From contig CM052361.1 in the NCBI GenBank assembly GCA_028551475.1, forward strand, positions 5,835,501-5,899,500: DNA of 64,000 bases. Reading direction: 5' to 3'. Within the stretch, counting starts at the first letter, position 1. Each line of letters opens with the position of its first letter. The notes under the pieces are model-generated. The model was given only the letters and a program-made list of their open reading frames with translations. It had not been told where the DNA came from and ran no database searches. Both the position numbers and the translations under genes were made by a program. Below, one piece after another: positions 24,260-37,337 of this stretch. This DNA comes from Casuarina equisetifolia. Its lineage: Eukaryota; Streptophyta; Magnoliopsida; Fagales; Casuarinaceae.

Positions 24260-27200
24260 TCGGATACACAAAATTATAAAACAATTAACTGTGAGAAGTT
24301 AAGCAAAACTTCAAACCACAATAAATACACTTTGCAACTTACTACCCTGAGCATGTATAATAAAACGAGATATAACTATCCCAAAATCGACCAGTTAAAG
24401 TAACAAGATACAGACTATACACGCTGCAAGGCAAAGTTGCATGATACCATTTTTATGATTATAATTATGCAAGTAATATTAAAGAAATGATTACTATTAT
24501 TAGTACTACTACCACTACTCGCAGCATAACACTTTCTTTTCTCTCACTGCTAAACTAATCCCTTATCCTGTGACCTATTATCCCTCATCATCGTCCTTTT
24601 CTTCTTCTTACTATGGGTAATATTGTTGTGGATCAGAGGTGGTGGGTTGTGGGAGATGGAGAGGATATAGGATGTATGCTGGTGACGGGTGTGATGCAGA
24701 GAAGCCACAACAAGGTTAGAGGGGCAGTGGTGGTGTTAAAGGCTATAAAAGTCAAGGATACATGCGAGGGTGTGATGGGGGCTGGCTTGACAGCACCTAG
24801 AGGTGTGGTTGGAGTTTCAGATGAAAGGGAGAGATGTTCCATGCCAGAAAATGATTGGTGAGGACAAGAGAATAATTTGGCTGAAAAAGAAGTCGGGTCT
24901 TGTTCTTACCAAAGGAAATGAAAAACTCGATGTCATTTGGCAAAAACAATAATTGAGGTAAGTAAGGTGCAATTCTTAAACTTCCTTTTCTTTCTTTCTG
25001 TCCCCTTTTTTTTTCTCCGGGCCCAAAAGGTTGTCAAAACCACTTAAAATTGGAGGAACTTAGCAAAAGGTTGATTTTTCCAACCATTACACCAGTCAGC
25101 TCAAGATATATGCCTTAAAGAAATTACCACTAACGCTTTGTTATCAATTAGTGAAACCCTGCCACAGCTACTAAGCCTCATCACAGCCACCAAACGCTTG
25201 ACTTGCCAATCAATTGGTATAGAATCCACTATCTCAAAGAAGTATGTTGCATAGCCATATTCAGGACGTTCCAACACTATCCTGCATTCAGGAAATACCT
25301 CATTAAACAACCAGATGAAAAGATACTTTTAAGACATCAACTTTGTCAAAAAACAGTAATATTCAAAGTCATAAAATACCAACAATAACACTCCATTCAT
25401 GTGCAGATCCCCCGGGTTTTGTGAATCAATTAATGATTCTTCTGCAGTGTTAACATTGTGTATCATAGAATAAATTAACATCAACCAATTTTATAGATAT
25501 AAACGTTTAAGGGAACATTGTCAAAAACTTGTGAAACAATCAATTACTAACATACTTTATCATCAGATTTACAATAGCATTTCAAGAAATCAGCCTTAAG
25601 AATGGATGAAATAAAAGTACATTTTTACAAGATCCTTAACTACTTGTCAGTTAATTTCAAAGTAATAACAGATAAAAATAGATAATTCAATCCACCTTCA
25701 AAAAGCCCACTGCCACAAGTGATGATAGAGGATACATAATGCAGATAATCATATTTACCATTATTTTTATCTTCTAGTCATAGTAGATTATATTAGTCAA
25801 AAAATTTATACAAAAATAATAATCTAATCAAATTAAGAAGGCACAGTATGCCCAATCTTAAGTCTCCAGCAAACCCCAAATATAGAGAACAAAAACAAAT
25901 GACGATTGGAAAACCACAGAAAAAAGCATGTCTTTAATCTCAAAGAGGAATGTTTTCTCTCTATTGAAGAATAGAACAAATACATTGGTTGATGAAGAGA
26001 TTTGATCTTAACAAAATCTTGAAAAAGACAAATTTTAAGGGAACCAGAAGGGAAAAACAACAAAAGAGCTTTTAAATGGTCTATTGGTGGGAAACCGTTA
26101 AGAAAATTGAACTCCATTTGAAATAAAATCAACCAAGATATGAAAAAGATGTACACTTTTAAGTGGATAAGCAGAAAGTGAGGTATCTGATGATCTTCTA
26201 ATTCTCGTTGAAACAATTTGGACAATACAACATCATGAACTTTTTGGATATACCCAGATTTTTTGAAACTATTTTAGAAATAATTTGATATATATCACCC
26301 TCTAGATTACACGTACATCTATTCTAAAGAACAACTCGAATTAGTATGTCATTATATAACACAAAAACTCTGTTCCAAAAGAAAGCCTTACACGTGCTAA
26401 TGTAAGGAAATAATAGGCTTCAGATCAATAAGACTTACAATGAATAATAGGCAAATAAGACACTAATATCATGGTACAAACTTAGCAATAATTTGTGGAC
26501 CTACAATGTAGATCAAGGAAAACACAAAACTTTTGTTGAAAATCACTCACCTGTTATGTCTCTTGAACACAAATATAAATGACTGGAGGTCCCGGCACCA
26601 TCCCCATTCAACAGGCCACTTTCGAAATTTCAGATATCGTGTCTATTAAAAAAAGTCAAAAGTAAAAAACATGACCCTAGAGCATGAAATATAATAGAAG
26701 CAAGCTAATAGACAAAAATGAGTATCACATCAACCGGTTTTAGATCAACAGGTTAAGAGAAAATCCTTACCTGCTCCACAAGTGACAATAGACAGGCCAA
26801 GCAATAACTGGGTCTTGCCCCCGTTATGCATCGTGCAGAAGGAAACTTTAAAAAGGATTCACGCTGACAGGAAAACTGTCCCCACAAATTAAGAAACCAA
26901 TGTTAGAAACCAAATTTACTGAAAGATGTGATGCACCACAAGGCTCATGCAAAAATGGTTGACTTAGATAAAGCCCCATAATTATTGGAAACTCTGTCCA
27001 CAAGAGGTGCCTACATTTATTGTTAAGCTCTGTACCACCACAGGCCAGAAGAAATTGTAAAGCCACTAGAAATTAGCATTAAAGTGTAGGAGCCTGTCGG
27101 CTTTGTCTGAAGACACTCTCAACTTCGTTCTTAAAATAGATTACTTGATTAAGATAGAAAATTATAAAAGGTCTAATAGAGAGAGAAAGAGGGCGTAATG

Positions 27201-30200
27201 TGTTCAATCAGTTTTATAATAGGTTTGTCAAAATGAATCAATTCAACAGAGTATGAAACACAAGAATTAAGTCTTTAATTATAATTTTTTTTATATGAAT
27301 CACCACTATCAGATTTGAATGACTGAATAGATAATTTTACTAACCCCAGCAGTGTCGATGATCTACTTCTCATCGCCTTTTGGCACTAACGTCTATGGCA
27401 TGTAACATCTGATCTATGTGAAGCAAAACAACCCAGTAAGGACAGGCCACAACTAAGAGTCAACTCTCTGAAAATTGGATATGCTCTGAAAAGCTTTTAC
27501 TTTATGAATGCAACAAGCACCACAATACCCTGGTTCCTGAGGCTGTTCTAACAAATACTAAGTTGTGCATGTTATTCTTTGACACCATTCTTCCAGGACA
27601 AACAGTTCTTAACAAAGGGAATTCCAGAGCCAAAACGAATGGCATATGAAATGCTTGAAACTCCACCGTTTCTTGCAAGATATGGAGCTTCCAATTTGCA
27701 ACCCATGAGTAGCACAATAAAATGGCAGACAAGCCCCACTAATATATGAAGCATCACTGACAAACATTTAATTGCAAAACGTAACAATTAGATCTGCTAT
27801 GAGCTCCAAACCCATTAAGAACATTAAATAGCATCAGTGGCAAACATCTAATCTAACAGAGTGAACAAAATGTCTTATATGATCTCCAACAAAAATCATT
27901 GAGACAGCTGGTAATATGTCCAGTAACTGGAATTGTTAGTACGAACTACCACTACAATGTTAGCATGCTGAGGATTGTTCTTTCCATCCACTTTTGAAAA
28001 GAACAGCGGATAGTACAATGATTGATACATAACAAAGTAGGAAGCGCACACAATAATAAACACATTATGAAACTGAATATTGTAAAGGAGGTAAATAAAA
28101 AGATATAAAAACAATCAGACCACCAGACCCAAATTTTCTTCAACTTTATTTAGCTGATTCCAGCAAATTTCGCATATACTTCATTACTATTGTAAACAAG
28201 CTGTAAATTACGTTTTGCAAAAACTCATGTTCAATAGGATATAGAGCAGACGAGAGAAGAGCTTGGCATCCCAAAGAAACATGATGCTACGTACACAGAT
28301 TCACAAAATCAACAGATTTGAAAACTCTGTTTCTAAAAAATCTGCATATTCATTACTGTTCTTTTCTTTCAACCGAAGCCAGTTTCCAACCACTAACATA
28401 TCCCATTCTCTCAACCGTGCATACTAATTTTTTACCAGTTTTCAGAAATTGTTTTGCAAATATGTTCACCCATAATGTTGAAAAGCACAGAAACCACAAA
28501 AGTAAAAAAACCTTGAAATACTGTTATTGCAATGCAATCGCATGAGAAATACAAGTAAATTGCAGAAATCAAGCCTACCCTTGATATCACATCTTCAAGC
28601 TCAGCAAAGCTGTCTTCACTAGAAGATTCATCCAGAGCTTCCTCACTCTCCATCTCCCCATAAAGCTTAATTTCATCAACGGACACTCCTTTATCCATCA
28701 ATACCTGCCAATTGTCATTTCAATGAAACTTGGTTCAAAGCTCACAGTAAGTGCAATAATAACATGGACATTATTATACCTTCAAGAGTCCAGGAGCATC
28801 TTCCTCGAGGGCTGTTTCAACCGATTCTCTGCAATTGATTTAAAAAATAGAGAAATGTTAAGAAAAGTGGTGCGAGGCTGAAAAGAAAACAGAATCTACA
28901 GCAATAATTAGCAAAAGAAACTACGTGGCTGTCTTTCTTCTCTTCCGTGGATGGTTAATGTGTATTGTTTGAACAGACTTTGAAGCAATAAAGGTGCAAT
29001 TAACTTCAGATGGCACGGTTTTCAAGCATAGAGATTCCCCAGCTATTTTACGTTCAGAATCCTGTAACATCTTAGGCATCTTGATTCGATCTTGTAGTCG
29101 CATATGATCTATTTCATTTTCATCCACTGGATCAGAAACTCCAAACTCCCTCTTCACTCTCACTTTGCTTAAGGAAAAGCTACTCGTAGCATTCCTCTCA
29201 AGGTTGAGGAAATTATTGTCATCCTTAGACTCAACCTTGACCTTGGCAAATGTAGATAAAGTTGAAGTCTGCACACTACTTGTATTTGCAGGAACGCAAT
29301 TGCGCCCCTCACATGAATTTGGCTCCATAGCATTCTCAAATAAGTCGTTGCTGTTGCTGGCATGAATTTTGATACCATCAGCTGATTGGCTTGATTCACA
29401 TGAACGCTGATTAGCAACTGAAAATTCTGCAATAACATCTTCTGTTGAAGTGGCTACTGAAGTTCTGCAGACAACAAAAGGATTTCTTTCAGGATCATCA
29501 CAAGGCTGATTGCCAGATGGTGACTCTCCAACACTGAGATAAGCCTCTTCATTTCCTTTCTCAGCACAGCGTTGCATAAGAACTTTGGACAACCCTCCCA
29601 AACTATCCTGTGTAATACAAAGTTAGCAGCAATAACGAGAGACTAAAGAGTAATACTATATGCACAAACCTCGTTTTCCCAGTGTGAATTACATTGAAAA
29701 CAGAAACAAAAAGATCAACAAAAAGGGAAGAATAAATGCAAGTGTGCATATAAACAACATAAGCATTGACTCCTTTATAATACATCAAAAAGTTGTTATA
29801 TTTATGATCCATATTCTCTTTTTTCTTTTATTTTTTAGGACCTCTTCATTCTTTAAACCAAGTCATGCAACTCAATCATACTGATTTAACCAGCAACATA
29901 GAGTATATCCTCTTCTCTGCATTCTCAGCCATGTTCATGATGATTAAGAACTTTTTCTCAGCAGAAGTAAAGGAGTATAGACTGAATGCAATCGAAGATG
30001 CATTCCACAATCACCGGTAATTATATGAAATATCTCAAACACTGTATCTTATGTTTTCCTCATCAGGGAACAAAACTTTTCCCAAAAACAGGGGGACCCC
30101 ATCTATGGAAAACAATAAAATGCAAATTCATAGACAATTTATTGCATTTATGAGTTAGAGAAATAAGCAATTCCCATGCACTATGGTAAACATAAGGGAC

Positions 30201-33200
30201 AACTTTCCAAAAAGACACAAGATCTCTTATTCTGAACTTAACCACTCTAGCAAGAGAGGACCTCATATACAGACTCCTCCAGTAGAACAGAAGACATTCC
30301 ACATAGTCAAGAAGAAGGCGCCAAATTTATTCTCAGCACATTAGCAGTGATTTGCAGTTTCTTCCTCACATTTGCACACAACAGACTAATTTACCATGAA
30401 TGCCTCATCAACAACTGTCCGATTAGTTGTTTCCTCCACCAAACTTCTATCTTCTCCAACATTTCCACCCTTTCTCGCAAAGAAAACAAATCATGAAGCA
30501 CAAGAGTAGCATAACCAAAAACTTGCTATTTGGCACCCACCAATACACTACAAGTTCCTAGGCCAATGACAGACCCGAGGATCCAGGTGCCATCCTACAA
30601 GCACCTAATAAGGACGCATCCCACATATGAAAGGTTGCATCAACCGTCTATGCATAATCTACACCTTTACCCAAAAGTCGTTAGACCCTTCCTAGTAAAT
30701 AAATGGTTCCTCATGAAACTCGGGCCCTCTCATCTCTCAATCACTGACTATAAAACCCCACAAAACAGAGTTAAGAGTGGTTGCCTTCCAACAGTCAACC
30801 AAGGAGTAGCCCCTTCAGTTTGTGGCCAGGATATGACAGAAGGGATGACAAAGCAAGAAAATCAGGAAAAAGCTCTTTTGTTTTTGTCAGCTGTTTCTTT
30901 TTATCATTATTATCTTGCTAAGAAAGTTGACATGGCACATCAACATGGGTTCAACATGAAGCTGAAATATAGAGGAAACTATACTGCACTGCAAGAATAC
31001 CCTTATGAAGAATTATTATACCAAATCAAGAAAAAAGAGAACAGAACTAAGAGAAGCAGACGCGTGGATGAAAGGGGCCATCATAAGCCATGCAAAGGAA
31101 AAAGGGTTAAGAAAATAAAACCAGAAAGAACCTTGATAGAAGCATCTTTTGCCGCTCTTTCAGTACAATGTGATCAAGACCATCATCAGTAATGTCACAG
31201 GGGATCTCACTTTTTTTCACTGTGACTGCTGACCTATTAGCACCAGCAGAGCCACTAATACCATTACCTGATGAACTCATCAAGCTGTCAAAAGGCTCAA
31301 CCTTGACTTCGGCAGGAACCACTTGCAGTGTCTGGATTTTGTTTGGAGTGCAAGCATTCACATTGAGTTTCTCTTGGCCAGAAACATCAGCGCTAACTCT
31401 ATTACATCTTATCTGCTCAGAACAAGCAAGTCCATTTACTTGAGTGCCAAGGCAGTTGCAATCTCCAGGCACATCCTTACATTTTTGGCAAGTTGCATTC
31501 TGTGAGGACTGATCAATTGCCGAGCCTAGCAGAGTTCCACGGCATTCTTGAGATGCAACTGCATTGGTGTCTTTCAAATCAACATTTTGTTCCTTCCACA
31601 ATTGTTGACATTCTGATCTGGCAGAGCATGCAGAAACGAAAGAGAGAACACCCTGCAGAATAAGTATTTTTATCAACTAAAGAGGTAACAAACAAGAAAA
31701 ATAAGGTAATAAAAAATAAAAAATAAAAAGACAGGAACTACATATATGAGACAATGGGCACAAACTTCTCATAGTAATTTATCCTTAAATCTGTCTTCCT
31801 TCCTCAATTAATCAGTGGTTTAGTTCCCAACCATGTCTCTCCATTGTCTGTAACATTGTACATTATCTAGACAAAAGTTAAACACAATTTCCTCCAAAGC
31901 TTATAACATGTTCCACTCCATTATTTTCACTAGCAAGGGAATTTTTTTCTAACGCGTTTTGCAAACATTAACTCCTTAATAAAAGTTTGTTTCAGTAGTG
32001 TCTTTTGACGGATTTAACTTGATCTTAATCATTCCTCCAGATAAAGTAGGACTTTTGCAAATAACTAAACCCTACTTTATGAACCTAAGAGAATCCATCA
32101 GCAATGAGGGGAAAAAGGAAAGGGTAAAACAATCTTTTCCATCAATGAAGAAAACCATCTCTTGTAGGTAGGAAAGTGGTAGTTCATTTGGAACTTATTT
32201 CTTAACCCCTAAGAAGCCAAGTGACTTAACATATAACTGCCAATAAGAAAATATTTCCTTTCCATCTAGCACTTGTGCAATCTTTGCCAATTTTACTCAG
32301 CAGCTTCTCCAACCAAAGTTAACATCATCACTCCTAAGTTTCCACCCTTTTATTCAACACCATGCCAGTTTCTAAAACCTTGAAAATGGTTTTTCCAAAT
32401 TCACCATCTGCCCAAATCATGTTCTCCCTTCATGATCCTCAGCCTCATGGATGTAACTAAATCAAACCAAAGCACCTAAATAATTTCCATAATATGTGGA
32501 AAAAAATAAAGGTCTCAAATTCATATGAAGAGATACAAAAGATATATAATGGAGAAGTGGGAACGATTACTAGCAAAAAAATCACAAAACATCTTATAAC
32601 GCCTAAAATACAGCTTATTCATTTAGCTTAAACACTGTAAAGCTTAGAAGCAACTAATTAAGAGTTCATCATATTAAGAGAATTCCAAATAACAAGCTAG
32701 ACCACCATAATAAAGGCTCAGATCCCACGAGGTTTAAAAATTCACTTTTGATTGATAATCAAGGACCACATAATCAAACAGATTTTGGGAAGAAAATAAC
32801 TAGAAAATTGAAATGATTCGTCAATGTTAAATTACCTTTGGGGAATTGCAGTGCCAGTCTTCTTTTTGGACGACATCAACACGTGGCCTGCATGTCGTTA
32901 AAAAGTGAACCTTCAGCACAACTCCGCATATTCAACATTGTAAATGCTGTAGGGTTTAAAAAGAGTCATAAATAAATAAATACATCAATTAAACGCCAGA
33001 GCCTACTCAGACCTTCTTTCACTACTATTCGCAGCAATGCCTGGTTTAGGATCACCCGGACCCGAATTGAGTAACAATTTTCGCCGAAGTGTCAATGGAA
33101 GACGATCGAGCTCATCGATACCACCCTCGGAAGTGGTTGATTTCACTTCCGAACCAAACAGTTCAGCCATTCGTAGCTCACAGTTCTGGGAATCGACGGT

Positions 33201-33203
33201 CAT
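23007..33203 (-). CDS. Conserved-looking nuclear protein of unknown function, ten exons
   Basis: Minus-strand exons: 33203-33013, 32887-32836, 31652-31132, 30473-30395, 29607-28925, 28828-28780, 28704-28579, 26642-26551, 25281-25128 and about 23270-23007. All junctions are GT-AG and stay in frame, giving about 736 residues. An in-frame ATG at 33254 would add 17. The start of the last exon could instead be 23237. The N-terminal part has LPLTLRRKLLL. The middle is long, Ser-rich and probably disordered, with VKVE at ~197-200 and ~404-407 (the sumoylation consensus) and a basic HPRKRRK cluster near 500, like a nuclear localisation signal. An acidic segment (~550) precedes the best-ordered part, residues 568-736: KWPVEWGWCRDLQSFIFVF, RPEYGYATYFFE, PIDWQVKRLVAVMRLSSC and LMEYGWVPNSGLGTML. 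I do not recognise the family. A role in the nucleus is inferred only from the basic cluster and VKVE motifs. Confidence 0.8.
24222..24259. repeat. (TAA)n microsatellite
   Basis: About twelve TAA units lie in the last intron of the unknown minus-strand gene. Confidence 0.95.
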
Positions 33204-33209
33204 ATCAAC

Positions 33210-34470
33210 CCCATAAGTAGAATAACAAAATAAATTCTTATGACAAGGAAACAAAAGAAGATTCCGAGCTTAACGTTTTCTTTTCTAAATTGCAACGATA
33301 ATCTTAACGGGCCGAAGAAAGGAGCGGGAGGATGAGTCGTAGGGTTGGGGAAGAACAGTTGGAAGAGCGAATTGAAAACGGAGGGACGCACTGTACTTTC
33401 TATTATCGGTATTTATTCTAAGCATTTTATAAAAAGGATTAATATTAGTATTTATTAAAGCCATTAAGTTAATATCTTTCTATTTTCATTTCATTAGGGT
33501 TTAATTCTTGACGTGCAAAAATAACAGACATTTAAGTGCTAATTAAAAGGATTATACAAGAAAAATTAAAGATTGATAATAAATGGAATGATTTGACAAC
33601 TGAATTATACTATAAAAAATAAATATTTAAAAAAAAATAAATAAATAAATAAATAAATAAATAAAGAGGTTTAGACCTATTTGGATCGTTCTCTTCCTTA
33701 AAGGCCCAATCATTAAATCAGTCACACATGCACGTGACATTTTCTAAACACTCGTTGAAAGTGACATTGTTAGAGGAACGTAGTTAAGTACGAGGAATGT
33801 AGTTAAATATAGGTGGATCCAGTGTTATTGGAAACAGAACTGGGACTGCAATGAGAGTATCGTTATAGCTTTTGCTATGAAGTTTGGTCCTAGAAATAAT
33901 GCACGTGTGGAGGTGCATGCTTGACTACAAGGTATTACAATCTGTCATGAGTGGCATCAAGCTTCCCTCATAATTCAATCAAACGTATACTATGTAGTTT
34001 AATACATGCTGAGCTTGGAAACCTCCTTGACACTAGAAGCATACACACTGGCAATGTGCTAGTCTTCTTTGCCAACAAACAATTCCATGGCACGTATACA
34101 AAGACGGTAATTCAATGTCAATTAGAGTTGCCAATTACGGCTATATGGTTCGGAATGTCTAGGTATTTGATCAACTAGGCTCCTTGCTTAGATCATGCCC
34201 ATGTGCTTTCAAAAAATATCAACGTAATTTAAGAAGTTATAAGCTTTAATAGGGTTAAGCTTACATATTATTCTTTGTTTGGAATACAGTTATCCTAGTA
34301 TTGCATGGTTGATATTTTTCTGATAATTGTAATATTTTATATTTAGAAATTTATGTCAACTTGTGTAGGAAGATTGTTAGCATATTTCATAGGCTTATGG
34401 GTGTGAGCTTATATCAATGTGATTGTTAATCTTCAGTTGTTTTAAATAATTGTTTTGTGGTCCATTTGTA
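33210..34470. other. Upstream region of the unknown gene and intergenic DNA
   Basis: Bases up to about 33390 would hold the leader and promoter of the minus-strand gene. On the minus strand, TTTCCTTGTCATAAG just after the ATG at 33254 could serve as an acceptor of a leader intron. An (AAAT)n run lies at 33637-33664. I see no gene in the remainder. Confidence 0.45.
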
Positions 34471-34478
34471 TGAGACAT

Positions 34479-35234
34479 GTTGGATTTACTATTGTTAAAT
34501 ATGAGACCAATTAGTGTAAGCATGTGCTTGTTATATAAAATTGTGATAAGTTAGACTATATTGGTAATATACTTTGTAAATGACTAAATTTCTCATTTGC
34601 CTCTCAATATATGCATTATGGGTTTGTATTTGATAAAAATCATGTTGGTGGATTAAAAGATATTGTATATCTAACCTTATGGGAATTGTAATAATATATC
34701 ATACATAGTAATTCATTTTATAAATATCATGTACAATAATATGCACAATAAAAGTATTTTTACATATAATGTATTCATAAAAGAATGGATAAAGATAACA
34801 TGAGAGTAATCATATACAGAACCGCCTCTCCATAATCTTAAGCATACTAAGTTATCTCATCAAGTCAATAATTCTAGAGAGAACAATAGAGTAAATCAAG
34901 TCATCATCTTTCAATTAGAATGATTTATCCTTTAGCTAAAGTGAGTTCCATAATTGGTACGATTGTTGTTTGTTTTATTAAACTTTGTGATTTAGATGAG
35001 TAGCAAGATCTTGGGTTTTTTTGAGCTTGTCTAAGTTCGGTAAGTTCGGTTTTTCTAACAAAATATTTTTTTATTATATTGTAATTATTTCCTTTACAAT
35101 CAAGTTCTTGTATTATAAGTAGAATACCTTGTAATTATTTACTCTTAAGCGATACTATTTTACAATTTCCAACACTCTTTCTCATTCTCAATTGTTTCCT
35201 TTCTATTTCTTCTCACTTTTAATATCTAGAGCTT
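34479..35234 (+). mobile_element. Probable Ty1-copia LTR plus primer-binding-site remnant
   Basis: The tract opens TGTTGGA. It contains a TATTATAAGTAGAATACC block followed by TTGTAAT, resembling the TATA and leader part of copia LTRs, and a pyrimidine-rich stretch. It is followed at 35220-35234 by TAATATCTAGAGCTT, which resembles the PBS TGGTATCAGAGC(TT). An internal TCCAACA at 35168-35174 mirrors the TGTTGGA start. There is no coding sequence beyond it, only AT-rich DNA and an A run at 35305-35323. I see no target duplication, so limits are approximate. Confidence 0.35.
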
Positions 35235-35325
35235 AAATTAAGATGTCGAAACTAAATATTTTATATTTATTTAATAATATATAATACTTAACATTTTATT
35301 AAACAAAAAAAAAAAAAAAAAAAGA

Positions 35326-35640
35326 GTGGCCATTCACTTCCAATCCACCATGACGCACGACACTAACTGACAGGGACGAAAGAATCGAGGTCCTCCCTGA
35401 AGTAGGCTATGCCACAAGCCAAAATAAGTTTGCTGCCAAAAAACAACCTTATCTTCCTTACAGGAGTTGACAAGTCAGGACACGCATTAGCAGCAAAAGA
35501 TCAAGGAATATCTTTCCCGCGACCTAAACTTCGGGCCATTCACTTCTAATCTATCGTCAAGCCCAGGTATACGACACTTAAGGGAAAGTGACGAGGACGA
35601 TGAATCGAGGTCCTCAAGGAGGATATGCCACAAACCAAGA
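35326..35640. repeat. Two diverged direct copies of a ~100-bp block
   Basis: Copy 1 (35326-35420) and copy 2 (35533-35640) share GCCATTCACTTC, ACGACACT, AATCGAGGTCCTC and ATGCCACAA in the same order. They lie directly upstream of the MLP pseudogene, so they may be a duplicated piece of its old promoter. Confidence 0.6.
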
Positions 35641-35756
35641 CTCCCACTTGAGGATATTTTCACAACACTGGGTTCAATATAAAAGTGATTAGAGACGACT
35701 TAGTACCCACATCATAGAATTGCAATTTGTCCAACATTTGGTGTGGTAGCTTAAGC

Positions 35757-36336
35757 ATGGCTCATATTGCCAGGCGCCAAGTGCAGGTGGAAATAAAGTC
35801 ACCAGCAGACAAGTTTTATGGCTTCTTCCAGAACAAAATCCACCATCTGGTTCAAATGTTTTCTGAAAATGTAAAGAGCCTTTAGTTGGTAGAAGGAGTG
35901 GAGTGAGGGCAGGCTCTTTGCTTAATGTGAAATATGAACTCAGTAAGACGAATTGCCTTTCTGTAACTTTGATTTGGAAAGGGAAATTGCTTCCTGCTCT
36001 TACTTTCGGCTGCTATTTCATGCTACTGATGCAGTCTTTAATTGATATGTGTTAGGGAGTCCCATGACTGCAAAGGCGAAAGTCGACGATATTGATGATG
36101 AAGATATGTCGATCACTTTTAATATCGTTTAAGGGGATGTTTTGAGACTCTACAGGAGTTTTAAGGTGAAACTTCATGTTGTCGAAGTGTGTAAAGGTGT
36201 TAGCTCCTCGGAGTGGACAATGGAATTTGATAAGGCAAATGCAAATGCAAATGCAAATGCTCCTGATCCCGATCAGTACATGGACTTCGTAGTTAAGATA
36301 TCAAAAGGGTTGGACGCACAGTTTTGTAAGAGCTGA
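35757..36336 (+). pseudogene. Major latex protein (MLP/Bet v 1 family) pseudogene
   Basis: Exon 1 starts at 35757 with MAHIARRQVQVEIKSPADKF, the typical MLP N-terminus (strand 1 and the ADKF turn), and reads 42 codons to TAG at 35883-35885. Beyond it LVEG still matches the family, then more stops follow. Exon 2 (36056-36336, acceptor TTAG) encodes GSPMTAKAKVDDIDDEDMS and later PDPDQYMDFVVKISKGLDAQ, ending TGA. It is broken by an in-frame TAA at 36130-36132 where relatives usually have Glu. The family is a Bet v 1-fold ligand-binding protein of about 150 residues. A (GCAAAT)n expansion gives a run of Asn-Ala near the end. Intron position fits the family. Two independent in-frame stops make a functional product unlikely. 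Confidence 0.85.
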
Positions 36337-37040
36337 AATGAGTCCTTGCATGCAACAATCTCAGCACATGCTGGTTATAATAGCGGTGTCTCTTCCTCCA
36401 GGGTTTAGCTTTGGATCTTCGCCTTCGATTGAGTGGTTGGGCCTTCGGACGGTGCCTGACCGAGGATCCCCTTGCGAGAGCGAGCGTTGTGAGGAATCTT
36501 GACTGTTTTCTACGCACACCACCCACCAAGGGATCTAGGAAAAGGACGATTGAAAGCAGAGACAAGATAAGATAATAGAGACAAAGGAAAAAGAAAAGGA
36601 AAGGGAAAAAAGACAGATCAAAAAAGGAGAGAAGGGGACAAAGAGAGAAGTGAGAAGAAAGGCGGGCTCGTTGTCGGAAACCCAAACCACCAAACGAGTC
36701 TGCGATTGTGTATCGAAATTGAAAGAACGAGATCGTTATGAAATGCTTAAGTTCATTTAGACTGTTTTTCTGTCATCACTCAAACACAATCTCCAAGACT
36801 CTGTTTGAACAATGGTTCTTTAGAAAACTTCCAAGGTTGATACCTTATGGATGTGAAACGATTCCTGTCGTGCATTTATGAGACAATCATATTGAGTCGA
36901 CACCTTTGTTTGGTCAATTAGCGACAAAACTTTCTTCTTTAACAACGAAGGGATTCTTGTGTCCCAAGGCCGCCTAATAACCATTATTACGAAGCTCTTT
37001 CTTAATAAAGAGTGAGTAATGTTATCAAATTACAATCCTA
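36337..37040. other. Intergenic, no gene recognised
   Basis: This stretch between the MLP pseudogene and the copia fragments has a purine-rich + strand (36540-36660). A minus frame (36293-36685) is low-complexity Leu/Phe-rich and looks spurious. Confidence 0.5.
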
Positions 37041-37046
37041 AGTATT

Positions 37047-37337
37047 ACTGAAAATTCATTTACACTCCAACCCACGTTAGCACAATAGCATTGGATGCAA
37101 TACTGAACATCCACGCCATAGCTATTTGGTCCTTGGTAGTCCAATCATCAAAGTCTAGATTGAAGGCTTCATAAGCGTTGCCTTCTTCATCAATTTCAGT
37201 CACCATTTCAAGAGGGCACAGACAGATTAAATCAACACTCGTTGGCTTTAAAACAGAGAGTTATTTGAGCTTTCCAAACAAGGAAATGCATGCCCTCCAA
37301 CCACACACTGATTGACAGGGTATTCATGCTGTCACAG
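37047..37337 (-). mobile_element. Ty1-copia gag N-terminal remnant, frameshifted
   Basis: Read on the minus strand, the start encodes LSISVWLEGMHFLVWKAQI, matching the plant copia gag pattern L...NF..W...I/V. After one frameshift near codon 37 it continues in another frame with DFDDWTTKDQIAMAWMFSIA, the W...D..A.AW block of the copia gag (UBN2-like) domain, then a stop. No zinc knuckle or protease follows. It is a dead fragment lying near, and opposite to, an integrase fragment. Confidence 0.65.

Noticed and set aside
33640-33665. (AAAT)n tract considered as an element tail
   Set aside because: Simple repeat only; no element body or target duplication next to it.
36293-36685. 130-codon minus-strand frame, Leu/Phe and Arg-rich
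   Set aside because: Low-complexity translation of a purine-rich + strand and overlap with the MLP pseudogene end.
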